A DNA stretch of 64,000 nt from Ilumatobacteraceae bacterium (lineage in GTDB: Bacteria; Actinomycetota; Acidimicrobiia; Acidimicrobiales; Ilumatobacteraceae): NCBI GenBank assembly GCA_009691255.1, contig SHUT01000002.1, positions 1 through 64,000 on the forward strand, written 5' to 3'. The position numbers and the translations under genes were made by a program. Below the pieces are notes generated by a model. The model was not told the DNA's origin and searched no databases. It saw nothing but the letters and a program-made list of their open reading frames with translations. The number at the start of each line of letters is the position of its first letter. Within the stretch, counting starts at the first letter, position 1. Shown one piece after another: positions 17,855-27,026 of this stretch.

Positions 17855-18532
17855 TCACCCCAGCAAAGAAGTAACTTCAGTTGATTCGATGCGTCTAAAA
17901 CTGCGACGACTCGTACCCCGCTCAATAACTGCGACCTCAAGATCGTCGGTCGCTAAGGTTTTGTCAGGACCACCCAGCGCAGCCACACACGCTTTAAGCG
18001 CGGCAGATAAATTTGCTCCTACGGAATACGCAGTGTTCATCCGCTCGTTTATCGGGTCTGCATCTCCCCCAAGAACAGAAAATCTGTTCTCATCCATCAC
18101 TGTCCCGTCGTACAAGATATGAAATAGCCTGTCATTGGCAGGTTCGTGTCCGATTTCGGCAACAAGAATCTCAACTTCAAGCGGCTTTTGATCGTGCGTA
18201 AAGATGTGGCCCATCATCTGGGCATATTGGTTTGCAAGACTGCGTGCATCTACGTCGTCACGAGCATATTGGTAACCCTTGAGGTCTGCAGCGCGAACGC
18301 CAGCTTGGCGCAATTGGTCAAACTCGTTGTATTTGCCCACACCAGCAAACGCTATGCGATCGTAGATTTCAGAGATCTTGCGTAGGGTGTTGCTTGGATT
18401 CTCTGCGACAAATAAAATTCCATCCGAGTACTGACAAGCGACAAGAGAACGTCCACGCGAGATTCCCTTGCGGGCAAACTCAGCACGATCTTTCATCTGC
18501 TGTTCTGGCGGCACGTAAAAGGGCATCGTCAT
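17855..18532 (-). CDS. prcA: 20S proteasome alpha subunit
   Basis: 225 aa; 'MPFYVPPEQQMKDRAEFARKGISRGRSLVACQYSDGILFVAENPS'. Confidence 0.95.
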   Translation of the reverse strand: MTMPFYVPPEQQMKDRAEFARKGISRGRSLVACQYSDGILFVAENPSNTLRKISEIYDRIAFAGVGKYNEFDQLRQAGVRAADLKGYQYARDDVDARSLANQYAQMMGHIFTHDQKPLEVEILVAEIGHEPANDRLFHILYDGTVMDENRFSVLGGDADPINERMNTAYSVGANLSAALKACVAALGGPDKTLATDDLEVAVIERGTSRRSFRRIESTEVTSLLG

Positions 18533-19311
18533 CGTGATCTCACTTGCGCAATAATGGACTCAAAGACCTGTACTAGTTCTTCGTCTTGAACCGGAACCCA
18601 ACCGTCTTGCGAGATTGATGCAACGATCGGATAAATCCCGCGCAGCACGTCTGGTCCGCCTGTAGCACTATCTGCATCGGCAGCCTCCCAAAGCGCTCGA
18701 CATACGAGCATTACGGCATCGCTTCGAGTCATCTGGTCGCGCCAACCAATCTTGATCACTGTGCCGGCGTGCAAACTGCCAGAACCTATAGCCACAAACT
18801 CGCGTTCCTCATAACGTCCTCCGGTCATGTCGTAGTCCCAGAGACGCCCTTTTGTTTGACGAGGTTCAAAGCCGCCAAAGATTGGAACAGCGCCCAAGCC
18901 CTGCATCGCTGACGGCAAATTTGCGCGCACCATTGTAGAGAGCTGATTGGCCTTGCCTTCTAGAGAAAGTTGCTGACCTTCCATTTTTTCGTAGTGCTCT
19001 AGTTGCAACTGGAATAGTTTGATCATCTCCATTGCTGGACCTGCTGCACCTGCTATTCCGACACCACTAAACGTGTCTGCCTGCACAACCTTTTCCATAT
19101 CACGATGACTAATCAGGTTGCCTGCAGTAGCACGTCGATCTCCAGCCATGATGACGCCACCCTGATATGTGACAGCGACGCATGTTGTCGCATGTGGAAT
19201 ATCGACAATTGCTTGACCCTTCACAGGCTGAGCGTTGAGCCCGACCCGAGATAAGAGTGCTTGAAAATTGGCACCAGGATCTTGACTTGGGGTGAAATAA
19301 GGCATTGACAT
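18529..19311 (-). CDS. prcB: 20S proteasome beta subunit (with propeptide)
   Basis: 260 aa; 'DIPHATTCVAVTYQGGVIMAGDRRATAGNLISHRDMEKV' with N-terminal nucleophile Thr; 4-bp overlap with prcA. Confidence 0.95.
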   Translation of the reverse strand: MSMPYFTPSQDPGANFQALLSRVGLNAQPVKGQAIVDIPHATTCVAVTYQGGVIMAGDRRATAGNLISHRDMEKVVQADTFSGVGIAGAAGPAMEMIKLFQLQLEHYEKMEGQQLSLEGKANQLSTMVRANLPSAMQGLGAVPIFGGFEPRQTKGRLWDYDMTGGRYEEREFVAIGSGSLHAGTVIKIGWRDQMTRSDAVMLVCRALWEAADADSATGGPDVLRGIYPIVASISQDGWVPVQDEELVQVFESIIAQVRSR

Positions 19312-19328
19312 ACGAAATTGCAGAAGAA

Positions 19329-19526
19329 CTACTGCCCACCTTTTTGAACATAATTGTTGACGAAATCTTCTGCGTTTGTTTCGAGAACTTCATCAATCTC
19401 GTCTAATAGATCATCAAGTTCTGCTTTGATGCGTTGTCCACTCTTGGTCGATGCATCAATCTCAGCGCCCGTCTGGGTGGCGGAGGGCTCTGTCTGTGCG
19501 GTGGTTTTTCGTATCTGCTCGGCCAT
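19329..19526 (-). CDS. pup: prokaryotic ubiquitin-like protein Pup
   Basis: 65 aa from ATG 19526: [15 protein letters not shown]...[29 protein letters not shown]. Confidence 0.96.
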   Translation of the reverse strand: MAEQIRKTTAQTEPSATQTGAEIDASTKSGQRIKAELDDLLDEIDEVLETNAEDFVNNYVQKGGQ

Positions 19527-19574
19527 CACCCCACCGTAGTCACCAATGACACGTCGTGTCACCGCCAGAACGAA

Positions 19575-21092
19575 TTACCAGCCTGGTTCGGGCATCATTA
19601 GAGGATCCCAACCAGGAGCGTCAGTCGAACCCAATCTCAACAAGAGTTCCTCCACCGTCGCTATAGAAGCCAAAAGATCACCCACGATGGCGCGAGTTCC
19701 CTTGAGGGGCTCCATCATTGGGATTCGCCTCAAGATCTCATCACCAGTGTCGATCACAATGCTGTCCCAATTAGCGGCGATGATATTTTGCGGCCAACGG
19801 GCTAAGCAAGTACCCCGAAAATATGCCCGCGTGTCAACTGGCGGATGCGTGACTGCTCGCTCAACGTCGTCGATATTGACTATGGTGCGCAGGCCAACAC
19901 GCAAGGCAAGGCATTTCTCAAGCCGCATATCGTGATACTGCAGATCGATGGCCCGCATTTGAGCGCTCAGTGGTGAGACTCCGTGCCGAACGGCGAAACC
20001 CTCGAGTATTCGACGCTTGGCAATCCAATCAACGCGATCAGCGGCGTTTTCGGGTGAGTTTTTCAAGCACACCAAAACTGACTCCCATTCACGCAAAATA
20101 TCTTTGGCGTCTCCAGAAGTCGGGTCGCCATAGTGCTGTACGTACTCTTGGCAGTGACCGAGTAGTTGTTCTTGGATTTCTAGAGCGGTCATCTTTCGCC
20201 CGTCTTGCAATTCACAAGTCGTCGTCATGGAAATGTCATGACTTACAGATTGAATCTGAGCGACAGGGTGTCGAAGAACCAACCAATCCGGAAATTGATC
20301 GTCTTCAATTAAGGCGAGAACCAATGATGTTGTGCCAACTTTAAGAAAAGTGGCTACCTCACTCATGTTGGCGTCTCCGACGATTACATGCAAGCGCCGG
20401 TATTTTTGCGGATCACAATGTGGTTCGTCTCTTGTATTGACAATTGGCCGTTTGACGGTTGTCTCGAGGCCAACTTCTTCTTCAAAAAAATCCGCCCGTT
20501 GAGAGATTTGAAACGCAACCTCTGGAGCACCATTTTCACTACCTACTTTTCCAGCGCCGCAAAAGATTTGGCGAGTAACAAAATGTGTCGTGATATGGGA
20601 GGCAAGTCGTCCAAAAGAAAGTTCGCGTGCGATCAAATAGTTCTCGTGACAGCCATAGCTATTACCTTTGCCGTCCGAATTGTTTTTAAAAGTGCTGATC
20701 TCTTGACCGTCTGGCAGGAGCCGATTTACTGTGATCATGCTCTGTCGAATTATCTCCTCGGCAGCACGGTCATATAGAACCACGTCTCGTGGCGTGAGGC
20801 ACTCTGGCGTGGATACTTCGGGGTGAGCATGATCTACGTAGTATCTGGCTCCATTTGTAAGCACTGCGTTGACGAGATGTGTTTCAATCTCGGGCGGGTA
20901 CGACGCATCCGTCACTGCACCACGGGCGTCAACTGATGGGTGTTCATCCAGGAAGTCCCAGCCGATTTTCTGTCTCATCGAGCCCGCATACGCATTAATC
21001 AACATCGAAGATGACGTCACGGGCGAAACGTCAAATCCTCTTGTAACGATTCCGTATTCAGTCTCGATTCCGCATACTTTTAAAATCGACAT
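19575..21092 (-). CDS. dop: Pup deamidase/depupylase Dop
   Basis: 'MSILKVCGIETEYGIVTRG', '[24 protein letters not shown]'; upstream of pup. Confidence 0.95.
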   Translation of the reverse strand: MSILKVCGIETEYGIVTRGFDVSPVTSSSMLINAYAGSMRQKIGWDFLDEHPSVDARGAVTDASYPPEIETHLVNAVLTNGARYYVDHAHPEVSTPECLTPRDVVLYDRAAEEIIRQSMITVNRLLPDGQEISTFKNNSDGKGNSYGCHENYLIARELSFGRLASHITTHFVTRQIFCGAGKVGSENGAPEVAFQISQRADFFEEEVGLETTVKRPIVNTRDEPHCDPQKYRRLHVIVGDANMSEVATFLKVGTTSLVLALIEDDQFPDWLVLRHPVAQIQSVSHDISMTTTCELQDGRKMTALEIQEQLLGHCQEYVQHYGDPTSGDAKDILREWESVLVCLKNSPENAADRVDWIAKRRILEGFAVRHGVSPLSAQMRAIDLQYHDMRLEKCLALRVGLRTIVNIDDVERAVTHPPVDTRAYFRGTCLARWPQNIIAANWDSIVIDTGDEILRRIPMMEPLKGTRAIVGDLLASIATVEELLLRLGSTDAPGWDPLMMPEPGW

Positions 21093-21096
21093 AGCG

Positions 21097-22860
21097 CTAC
21101 AGGTATTGACCCGTAGCTGCGGGTTCAATGGCGCGCACTCCTTCGGTGGCTTCAGAGTCAGTAGCCAGAGTCATAAGGGTTCGAATAAACACAATTCGCT
21201 CCCCTTTCTTTCCGGAAATTCGCGCCCAGTCGTCGGGGTTGGTTGTGTTGGGAAGATCATGGTGTTCTACAAATTCTTGTCGGATGCTGTCAAGGAGGTC
21301 TTGAGTGCATATTCCTTTTAGGCCTCCAGAAATCACTCTCTTGATGGCTAGTTTCTTGGCCCGACGAACGATATTTTCAATCATTGCGCCGCTGGAGAAG
21401 TCTTTGAAGTACAGAATCTCCTTGTCGCCGTTTTGATACGTCACTTCCAGAAACTTATTCTCGGCGTCTTGTCGGTACATCTCAGCAACGGTGCGTTCAA
21501 TCATTCGGACGACCATTGCTTCTTTGTCTCCTAGTCCAATGGTCTTGATCTCATTTTCGTCCAGAGGTAAATCGGTAGTCAAATAACGAGCAAATATCTG
21601 ATGCGCAGCCGCAGCAGTTGGTCTTTCGATCTTGATTTTTACGTCGAGTCTGCCCGGTCGCAAGATTGCTGGGTCAATGAGGTCTTCTCGATTAGTTGCT
21701 CCGATGACAATTACATTTCGCAGTCCTTCTACGCCATCGATCTCGGCTAGTAGTTGTGGCACTATCGTTGATTCCATATCAGAGGAGATTCCGCTCCCGC
21801 GAGTACGAAACATCGAGTCCATCTCATCAAAGAAAATAATGACGGGCCAGCCCTCTTCGCTTTTCTCACGCGCTCTCTGAAAAACTAGTCGTATCTGCCT
21901 TTCGGTTTCACCGACATATTTGTTGAGTAGTTCTGGGCCCTTGATATTGATGAAATATGAACGACCTTTTTCGTCACCATTATTCGCAGCAACCTTTTTG
22001 GCCAAGCTATTCGCTACCGCTTTGGCAATAAGCGTCTTGCCACATCCTGGTGGACCATAGAGCAATATTCCCTTGGGCGCTGGTAACAAATGTTCGGCAA
22101 ACAAGTCTCGATAAAGAAACGGTAGTTCCACTGCATCAGCGATTTGTTCGATCTGCGCATCAAGACCGCCGATGTCTGAATAAGTGATGTCGGGCACTTC
22201 TTCTAACAACAGATCGTCCACTTCTGGCTGAGGTAGACGCTCAAGCAAAAGATTTGTCCGTGTGTCAAGACGCAATAGATCGCCCGCCCTCAGATATACA
22301 CCGCGCAAAGAATCAGCGAGTTCGCAGACTCTTTCTTCGTCGGCGCGACCACTAATAATGGCCCGCACGCCATCTTGCATGACCTCTTTGAGCGTTACTA
22401 CATCGCCGGTAATCTCGGGACGACGAGCAACGACGATGTTGAGGCTTTCATTCAGCACTACTTCTGCGCCACGCACTAATTCTTCCCTATCGATTTCAGG
22501 AGTGCTATTAACTCTCATCTTGCGCCCACTTGTGAGCACGTCGATTGTGTTGTCGTCATTGAGGCCAAGCACCACGCCATAAGCAGATGGAGGTTGTGAC
22601 AACTTGTCGACTTCTTCTCGCAGGGACGCCACTTGATGGCGAGTTTCTTTTAATGAGATGGTCAGCTTTTCATTGTGTGCTTCGGTCTGACTAAGGCGGC
22701 CCTTGGTCTCGAGCAAACGAGTTTCGATCGCTTGCGTGCGCTTGGGTAGTTCTGTCAGTTGATGTCGAAGCTCAACTATTTCGTGCCGAAGTTGTTCAAT
22801 CCCAGGGACTGCTTCTTGGGTTGGCTCTCCACTCCCCGTGTCTAATGTCTCATCCGCCAT
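21097..22860 (-). CDS. mpa: proteasome-associated AAA ATPase Mpa/ARC
   Basis: 587 aa; coiled-coil N-term, '[22 protein letters not shown]', '[12 protein letters not shown]', C-terminal GQYL. Confidence 0.96.
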   Translation of the reverse strand: MADETLDTGSGEPTQEAVPGIEQLRHEIVELRHQLTELPKRTQAIETRLLETKGRLSQTEAHNEKLTISLKETRHQVASLREEVDKLSQPPSAYGVVLGLNDDNTIDVLTSGRKMRVNSTPEIDREELVRGAEVVLNESLNIVVARRPEITGDVVTLKEVMQDGVRAIISGRADEERVCELADSLRGVYLRAGDLLRLDTRTNLLLERLPQPEVDDLLLEEVPDITYSDIGGLDAQIEQIADAVELPFLYRDLFAEHLLPAPKGILLYGPPGCGKTLIAKAVANSLAKKVAANNGDEKGRSYFINIKGPELLNKYVGETERQIRLVFQRAREKSEEGWPVIIFFDEMDSMFRTRGSGISSDMESTIVPQLLAEIDGVEGLRNVIVIGATNREDLIDPAILRPGRLDVKIKIERPTAAAAHQIFARYLTTDLPLDENEIKTIGLGDKEAMVVRMIERTVAEMYRQDAENKFLEVTYQNGDKEILYFKDFSSGAMIENIVRRAKKLAIKRVISGGLKGICTQDLLDSIRQEFVEHHDLPNTTNPDDWARISGKKGERIVFIRTLMTLATDSEATEGVRAIEPAATGQYL

Positions 22861-22926
22861 GGCTAGACCCTATTCCGTTGACGGCAACGAGGCCATACGG
22901 TCCTCGCTTTGTGTAATCCCTTCAGC

Positions 22927-22936
22927 AACCTAGGTT
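22927..22936. promoter_or_regulatory. 10-bp perfect palindrome AACCTAGGTT in the mpa/ferredoxin divergent region
   Basis: Direct reading; identical copy at 52531-52540. Confidence 0.5.
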
Positions 22937-22947
22937 TTGGCGTTCCG

Positions 22948-22975
22948 TTGTGTAAAGTGAATCGACCGCTATATT
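22948..22975 (+). promoter_or_regulatory. possible sigma70-type promoter for ferredoxin (TTGTGT-16-TATATT)
   Basis: Visual match only. Confidence 0.3.
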
Positions 22976-23038
22976 CGGAGCATGTTGAAAGACGACCGAT
23001 AATCCCCCCAAGAGAGCCAAATAAGGAGTTAGAAGCAC

Positions 23039-23284
23039 ATGAAGGTATGGATTGACCAAGACCTCTGTACTGGAGACGGTCTCTGCGAAGAGATTGCGCC
23101 CGATGTTTTTACGCTCCTTGATGATGGTTTGGCATATGTCAAAGAAGGTTCAACTGTGTACGCCACCGCCAAGGGTCAAGCCCAGGGCGCCGAGGGCGTT
23201 GCCAACTTTGCCGACAGCCAACTTGATGCAGTTGTTGAATCAGCCGAGGAGTGTCCCGGCGAGTGCATCTTTATTGAACCTTAG
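23039..23284 (+). CDS. ferredoxin (single-cluster, 3Fe-4S/4Fe-4S type)
   Basis: 81 aa; 'MKVWIDQDLCTGDGLCEEIAPDVF...ECPGECIFIEP'. Confidence 0.92.
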   Translation: MKVWIDQDLCTGDGLCEEIAPDVFTLLDDGLAYVKEGSTVYATAKGQAQGAEGVANFADSQLDAVVESAEECPGECIFIEP

Positions 23285-24080
23285 ATTCAATTATTCTTTT
23301 TGCTCCCACAAACCGCGCGGTTGTTAAAAATGCCGTGTGAGCCACCATTCTGTGATCTGGTCGAACTGCCATTCCCTCGATATGCCATGTTCGATGCAGA
23401 ACTTCAAGTGTTCGCTGGTCGACCCAAAATTTACTGAGTGCTTCGCGCACCTGCACTGCTTGGGTAATAGATGGCGTGTAGGCAATCAAGATGCCGCCGC
23501 CCACCATCACGCTCTCGGCATGAGTAACGACTTGCCACGGTTCAGGCAGATCGAGCACGACTCTGTCAAAACGCCCTTCTGGTGCAGCGAGGTAGCTGTC
23601 TCCAAGAGACACGTCGTACCGACTCAAGGCGTCCTCACCCAAAAACGAGCGCACATTGATACGGGCACGATTCAAGAAGTCTTCTCGTAGTTCAGTTCCC
23701 ACAATGGTGGCGCCCCATCGCAACATCGTCATTGACAGAGCTCCTGATCCGACTCCAGTTTCCCATACACGAACACCAGGATGAATATCTCCGAGCAAGC
23801 AGATTGGGGCAAGATCTTTGGGGTAAATAACTTGCGCGCCGCGCGGCATTTCAACGACGAAGTCTTCAAGAGTTGGGCGTAACACCAAGTAGCGGGCACC
23901 TTTGGTGGACTCTACGATGATGCCAGTTTCTTGACCAATGACAGTCGAATGCGGAACATACCCCGAGTGACTATGAAACTCGCCTTCATCATCAAGGGTG
24001 AGCAAATAGCGTCTTTGTTTGCTGTCGATAAAAAGAGCCTTTTCGCCCGATGCAAATGTAGACACGCTGTAATCAGACAC
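23271..24080 (-). CDS. trmI: tRNA (adenine-58-N1)-methyltransferase TrmI
   Basis: 269 aa; 'YPKDLAPICLLGDIHPGVRVWETGVGSGALSMTMLRWG', 'DRVVLDLPEPWQVV'. Confidence 0.93.
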   Translation of the reverse strand: MSDYSVSTFASGEKALFIDSKQRRYLLTLDDEGEFHSHSGYVPHSTVIGQETGIIVESTKGARYLVLRPTLEDFVVEMPRGAQVIYPKDLAPICLLGDIHPGVRVWETGVGSGALSMTMLRWGATIVGTELREDFLNRARINVRSFLGEDALSRYDVSLGDSYLAAPEGRFDRVVLDLPEPWQVVTHAESVMVGGGILIAYTPSITQAVQVREALSKFWVDQRTLEVLHRTWHIEGMAVRPDHRMVAHTAFLTTARFVGAKRIIESKVQ

Positions 24081-24282
24081 GTTGGTGTTTTCTGGTAATT
24101 ACGATTGTTTCTCCGTCTGCGATGTCAGCAACATTCAAAACTGAGCGACGATTTTTGTTGATCATGCGTACTGCCCAGACAATGAGGAATGGGATCGAAA
24201 ACCCTTTATGTCGTCGCACAAAACGAGAGAGGAAACGAGAGAGGAAACGATTGAAAATCAATCGTCTTAGAAAACGAAACAT
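24073..24282 (-). CDS. small basic hypothetical protein
   Basis: ATG 24282 MFRFLRRLIFNRFLSRFLSRFVRR...; 8 nt after the preceding gene's stop. Confidence 0.5.
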   Translation of the reverse strand: MFRFLRRLIFNRFLSRFLSRFVRRHKGFSIPFLIVWAVRMINKNRRSVLNVADIADGETIVITRKHQRV

Positions 24283-24289
24283 GGCGGTG

Positions 24290-24502
24290 TTAGAAGCGAC
24301 GAATCTCGACGCGACCACCTTTGCGTTTACCGCGACGCTTACCGAACAAATAGGCCAAGATGACAACTACCGCGCCGACTGCCGATCCAATCGCCAGAAT
24401 AGAATCTTTTCGCGCCCCGAGTCGCCCCTGTAAGTCAGCTTGTAGCGCATGAAATTTTTCTTCGAGATCGTCTCGACTGATGCGACCGTCTGCATTAGGC
24501 AT
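24290..24502 (-). CDS. small membrane protein, unknown function
   Basis: 70 aa; one TM helix 'SILAIGSAVGAVVVILAYLFGKRRGKRKGG'. Confidence 0.65.
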   Translation of the reverse strand: MPNADGRISRDDLEEKFHALQADLQGRLGARKDSILAIGSAVGAVVVILAYLFGKRRGKRKGGRVEIRRF

Positions 24503-24868
24503 TTATTTCTCCTTCTCTAAGGATGTCTGGCCGATGCGAGACATAGCGATATAAACAAGTACTAGGTTAAAGACAACAGCGACGACGTAATGCACAAACG
24601 ACCACGAACCGTCAAGGGCGTTACCGCCCAAGTCTTGGGATAAGCGCAGGACACCCACCACGGCCAGTAGAAGAGCCGTGCCCAGCAGCAGAGCACCTAT
24701 TGCGCCAAATGCCAACCAACGACCTGCCCCTTTGAGTGGCCCCAATGTTTCTTGTCTGGCGTACTTTTTGACGGAATCAACAAGGTCTACAACGCGATCA
24801 ACAGAGCCCATGTGACGAGATGATTCTGGCTTACTCACACCTATATGGATACCGTCACAAAAGCGCAT
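24503..24868 (-). CDS. phage-holin-family-like (actinobacterial superfamily) membrane protein
   Basis: 'VDLVDSVKKYARQETLGPLKGAGRWLAFGAIGALLLGTALLLAVVGVLR' two TM helices; start could be 24808. Confidence 0.6.
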   Translation of the reverse strand: MRFCDGIHIGVSKPESSRHMGSVDRVVDLVDSVKKYARQETLGPLKGAGRWLAFGAIGALLLGTALLLAVVGVLRLSQDLGGNALDGSWSFVHYVVAVVFNLVLVYIAMSRIGQTSLEKEK

Positions 24869-24907
24869 TCACACGCCAGCCTTGACATGCTTGGGCGGCG
24901 CTAGGCG

Positions 24908-25585
24908 TTAGTCACGCTCGAGCCGCAAAAAAGCCAGCATTTCCTGGGTGTGGGTGATGCCGATTTCAACTTCTGCCATCAAATCATTCAAGGTCAAACA
25001 AGATAAAAAGTCATAACGAATATCTGGACCAACTGGTAGGTGCCGCGTGACATGCCAGAGTGCTGCTATGAGGGAGTTATTCTCGGTCGTTATCCGCGAG
25101 AGCAAGTCAGCGTCTAGGTAGCCGCGCCCCGACTCGCTGCCGTGCATATTTGGGCCATGCATGCCCTGCAAGATCTGTTCAATCGCCACTGCGGCATCGT
25201 TAATTCGTTTCCGTGTGTGTGTGATCGAATCATGGTCAATCACGAGGCTCGCTCGGGTCTGGACGCGTGCACGCGGAAACGGGTCATCGACCAACCACTC
25301 ATCCACCACGACAATGTCACTAGCCAATCCGACAAGTGCGTAACCACCCTCTGGCGTCACTACGCATTGCTCGATATGCACCATGACTCCGATGTCACGT
25401 CTGTGGTCTGCGCCCCCAACTTCAGAGCCCCTGCCAATCAACACGCAAGCAAAAGACATGTCAACTTGTGTTTCTCCTGCAAGTAGTTGGCGCATCATCT
25501 CGACATAACGCGGTTCAAAAATACGAAGCGGAACTTGATCTCCTGGTAAAAAAACCGATCCAAGCGGAAACATCGGAACAATCAT
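24908..25585 (-). CDS. LON N-terminal (PUA-like) substrate-binding domain protein
   Basis: 'MIVPMFPLGSVFLPGDQVPLRIFEPRYVEMMRQLLAG'; ATG at 25585. Confidence 0.88.
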   Translation of the reverse strand: MIVPMFPLGSVFLPGDQVPLRIFEPRYVEMMRQLLAGETQVDMSFACVLIGRGSEVGGADHRRDIGVMVHIEQCVVTPEGGYALVGLASDIVVVDEWLVDDPFPRARVQTRASLVIDHDSITHTRKRINDAAVAIEQILQGMHGPNMHGSESGRGYLDADLLSRITTENNSLIAALWHVTRHLPVGPDIRYDFLSCLTLNDLMAEVEIGITHTQEMLAFLRLERD

Positions 25586-25610
25586 GCCCACAAGCCAATC
25601 ACATTTCTTT

Positions 25611-27026
25611 CTATGGTGCGAGATCCTCAGGACGCGGATCAACTGACGCGCGACCAAGTGCGTCGCCTAGTGCGTACCACAGCGGTCGATATTGACTTTG
25701 GTTCTCAATTCCAACTTTGTTGATGATCAGCGAAAAAATCACTGGATCAGCGCCTTTAAGCGGGATGTATCCAGCAATACTCTTGACGTTGCGCAGCGTT
25801 CCGGTCTTGGCGACAAGACGTCCCTTGATGGATTGACCACCAAAGACTGGAGCGAGCGTTCCGGTTTCGCCAGCCACGGCCAGCATCGTTGGCAAGGTTG
25901 CACTTTCTTGCGTCAGAACTGCCATGAGTGCTTGGCATGTGGCGGTATTTTGGCGAGTCAAGCCTGAGCCATCAAAAATCTCCACTCCGGTCATGGGAAT
26001 ACTTGCCTTGTTCAATTGCTCCAGCACGACAGCCAAACCATCGGCTGTTGTTCCGGATTTTTTAACGACGTATCCCATTTCTTTAAGCAACAACTCGGCG
26101 GTATTGTTGTCGCTATTTACGAGCATCTCCCGCACGATGTCGGTAAGCGGTGCTGACGTCAGTTCGGCAATTGTCGGGACTGAATCGGCAACTTTTCCGC
26201 GAATCGATTGTCCACTCAAAACTACGCCCCGCAGTCCCAATAGCGAGTGCAGGTCATCAGCTGCACCAATTGCAGGATCATCTGGCTTGAGAACCTGACC
26301 AAGTGCTGATCCGTCACTAGACATCAATGCACCGAGTGGCCCACCTTCAGAGCCGTAAAAAGCAGAAGACCATGTAGACGGGTAGCGCACATCATCGTAG
26401 CGATTATCAACGCCCACAATCGTGCCCGTAATTGAGCGCACACCTGCAGCAACAACAGCGTCTGCAAGTATCTCCATGTAGCTAGGTGTCAATGTCGGGT
26501 ATTTTTCATTAGCGACATAATCTCGCCTCACCAGCAAGGGGTCTCCCCCTCCGACGAAATATAAATCTCCAGTTACTACACCGTCTTTGATTTCGCCTTT
26601 AATACTGGTCGTAAAAGTATGAGTTGGACCAAGCGTCTGAAGTGCTGCAAAGGCCGTAAAAAGTTTCATCACACTCGCTGGTGTGTATTTATTGTCAACG
26701 TGACTCGAAGTCACAGAGCGTCCCATCCACGAAACAGCGAGGCACGTGTTTGGAGGAAGTTGTTTATTGAGCACTGACAGCGAAGACGTCAGCCTTCCGA
26801 TACGGGTGATGGCCGACAGTACTGTTGGTGTTCGTCTCGCTGAGAGTAACGGCACCAATAGCGTTGTTCCGGGTTCAACAGCATCATTGGTGTTGACTCG
26901 CCTTGCAACGCTGGCGGTCAAGCTCAGACCAATCAAAAGAAGCGCTAAAACCAATGAGCCTCCAATTGCAACAACTCGAACAGGACGCTCTGCACGCCGC
27001 ATAGAACTAATCCGCCTTCCCGACAA
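25611..27026 (-). CDS. dacB: D-alanyl-D-alanine carboxypeptidase/endopeptidase (PBP4/DacB, S13)
   Basis: 471 aa; 'YTPASVMKLFTAFAAL' (SxxK), 'SDNNTAELLLKEMG' (SxN), 'LVAKTGTL' (KTG). Confidence 0.93.
   Translation of the reverse strand: MSGRRISSMRRAERPVRVVAIGGSLVLALLLIGLSLTASVARRVNTNDAVEPGTTLLVPLLSARRTPTVLSAITRIGRLTSSLSVLNKQLPPNTCLAVSWMGRSVTSSHVDNKYTPASVMKLFTAFAALQTLGPTHTFTTSIKGEIKDGVVTGDLYFVGGGDPLLVRRDYVANEKYPTLTPSYMEILADAVVAAGVRSITGTIVGVDNRYDDVRYPSTWSSAFYGSEGGPLGALMSSDGSALGQVLKPDDPAIGAADDLHSLLGLRGVVLSGQSIRGKVADSVPTIAELTSAPLTDIVREMLVNSDNNTAELLLKEMGYVVKKSGTTADGLAVVLEQLNKASIPMTGVEIFDGSGLTRQNTATCQALMAVLTQESATLPTMLAVAGETGTLAPVFGGQSIKGRLVAKTGTLRNVKSIAGYIPLKGADPVIFSLIINKVGIENQSQYRPLWYALGDALGRASVDPRPEDLAP

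Noticed and set aside
24503-24868. Phage holin-like protein as evidence of a prophage
   Set aside because: No other phage genes nearby; this superfamily is common as a chromosomal membrane protein in Actinobacteria.
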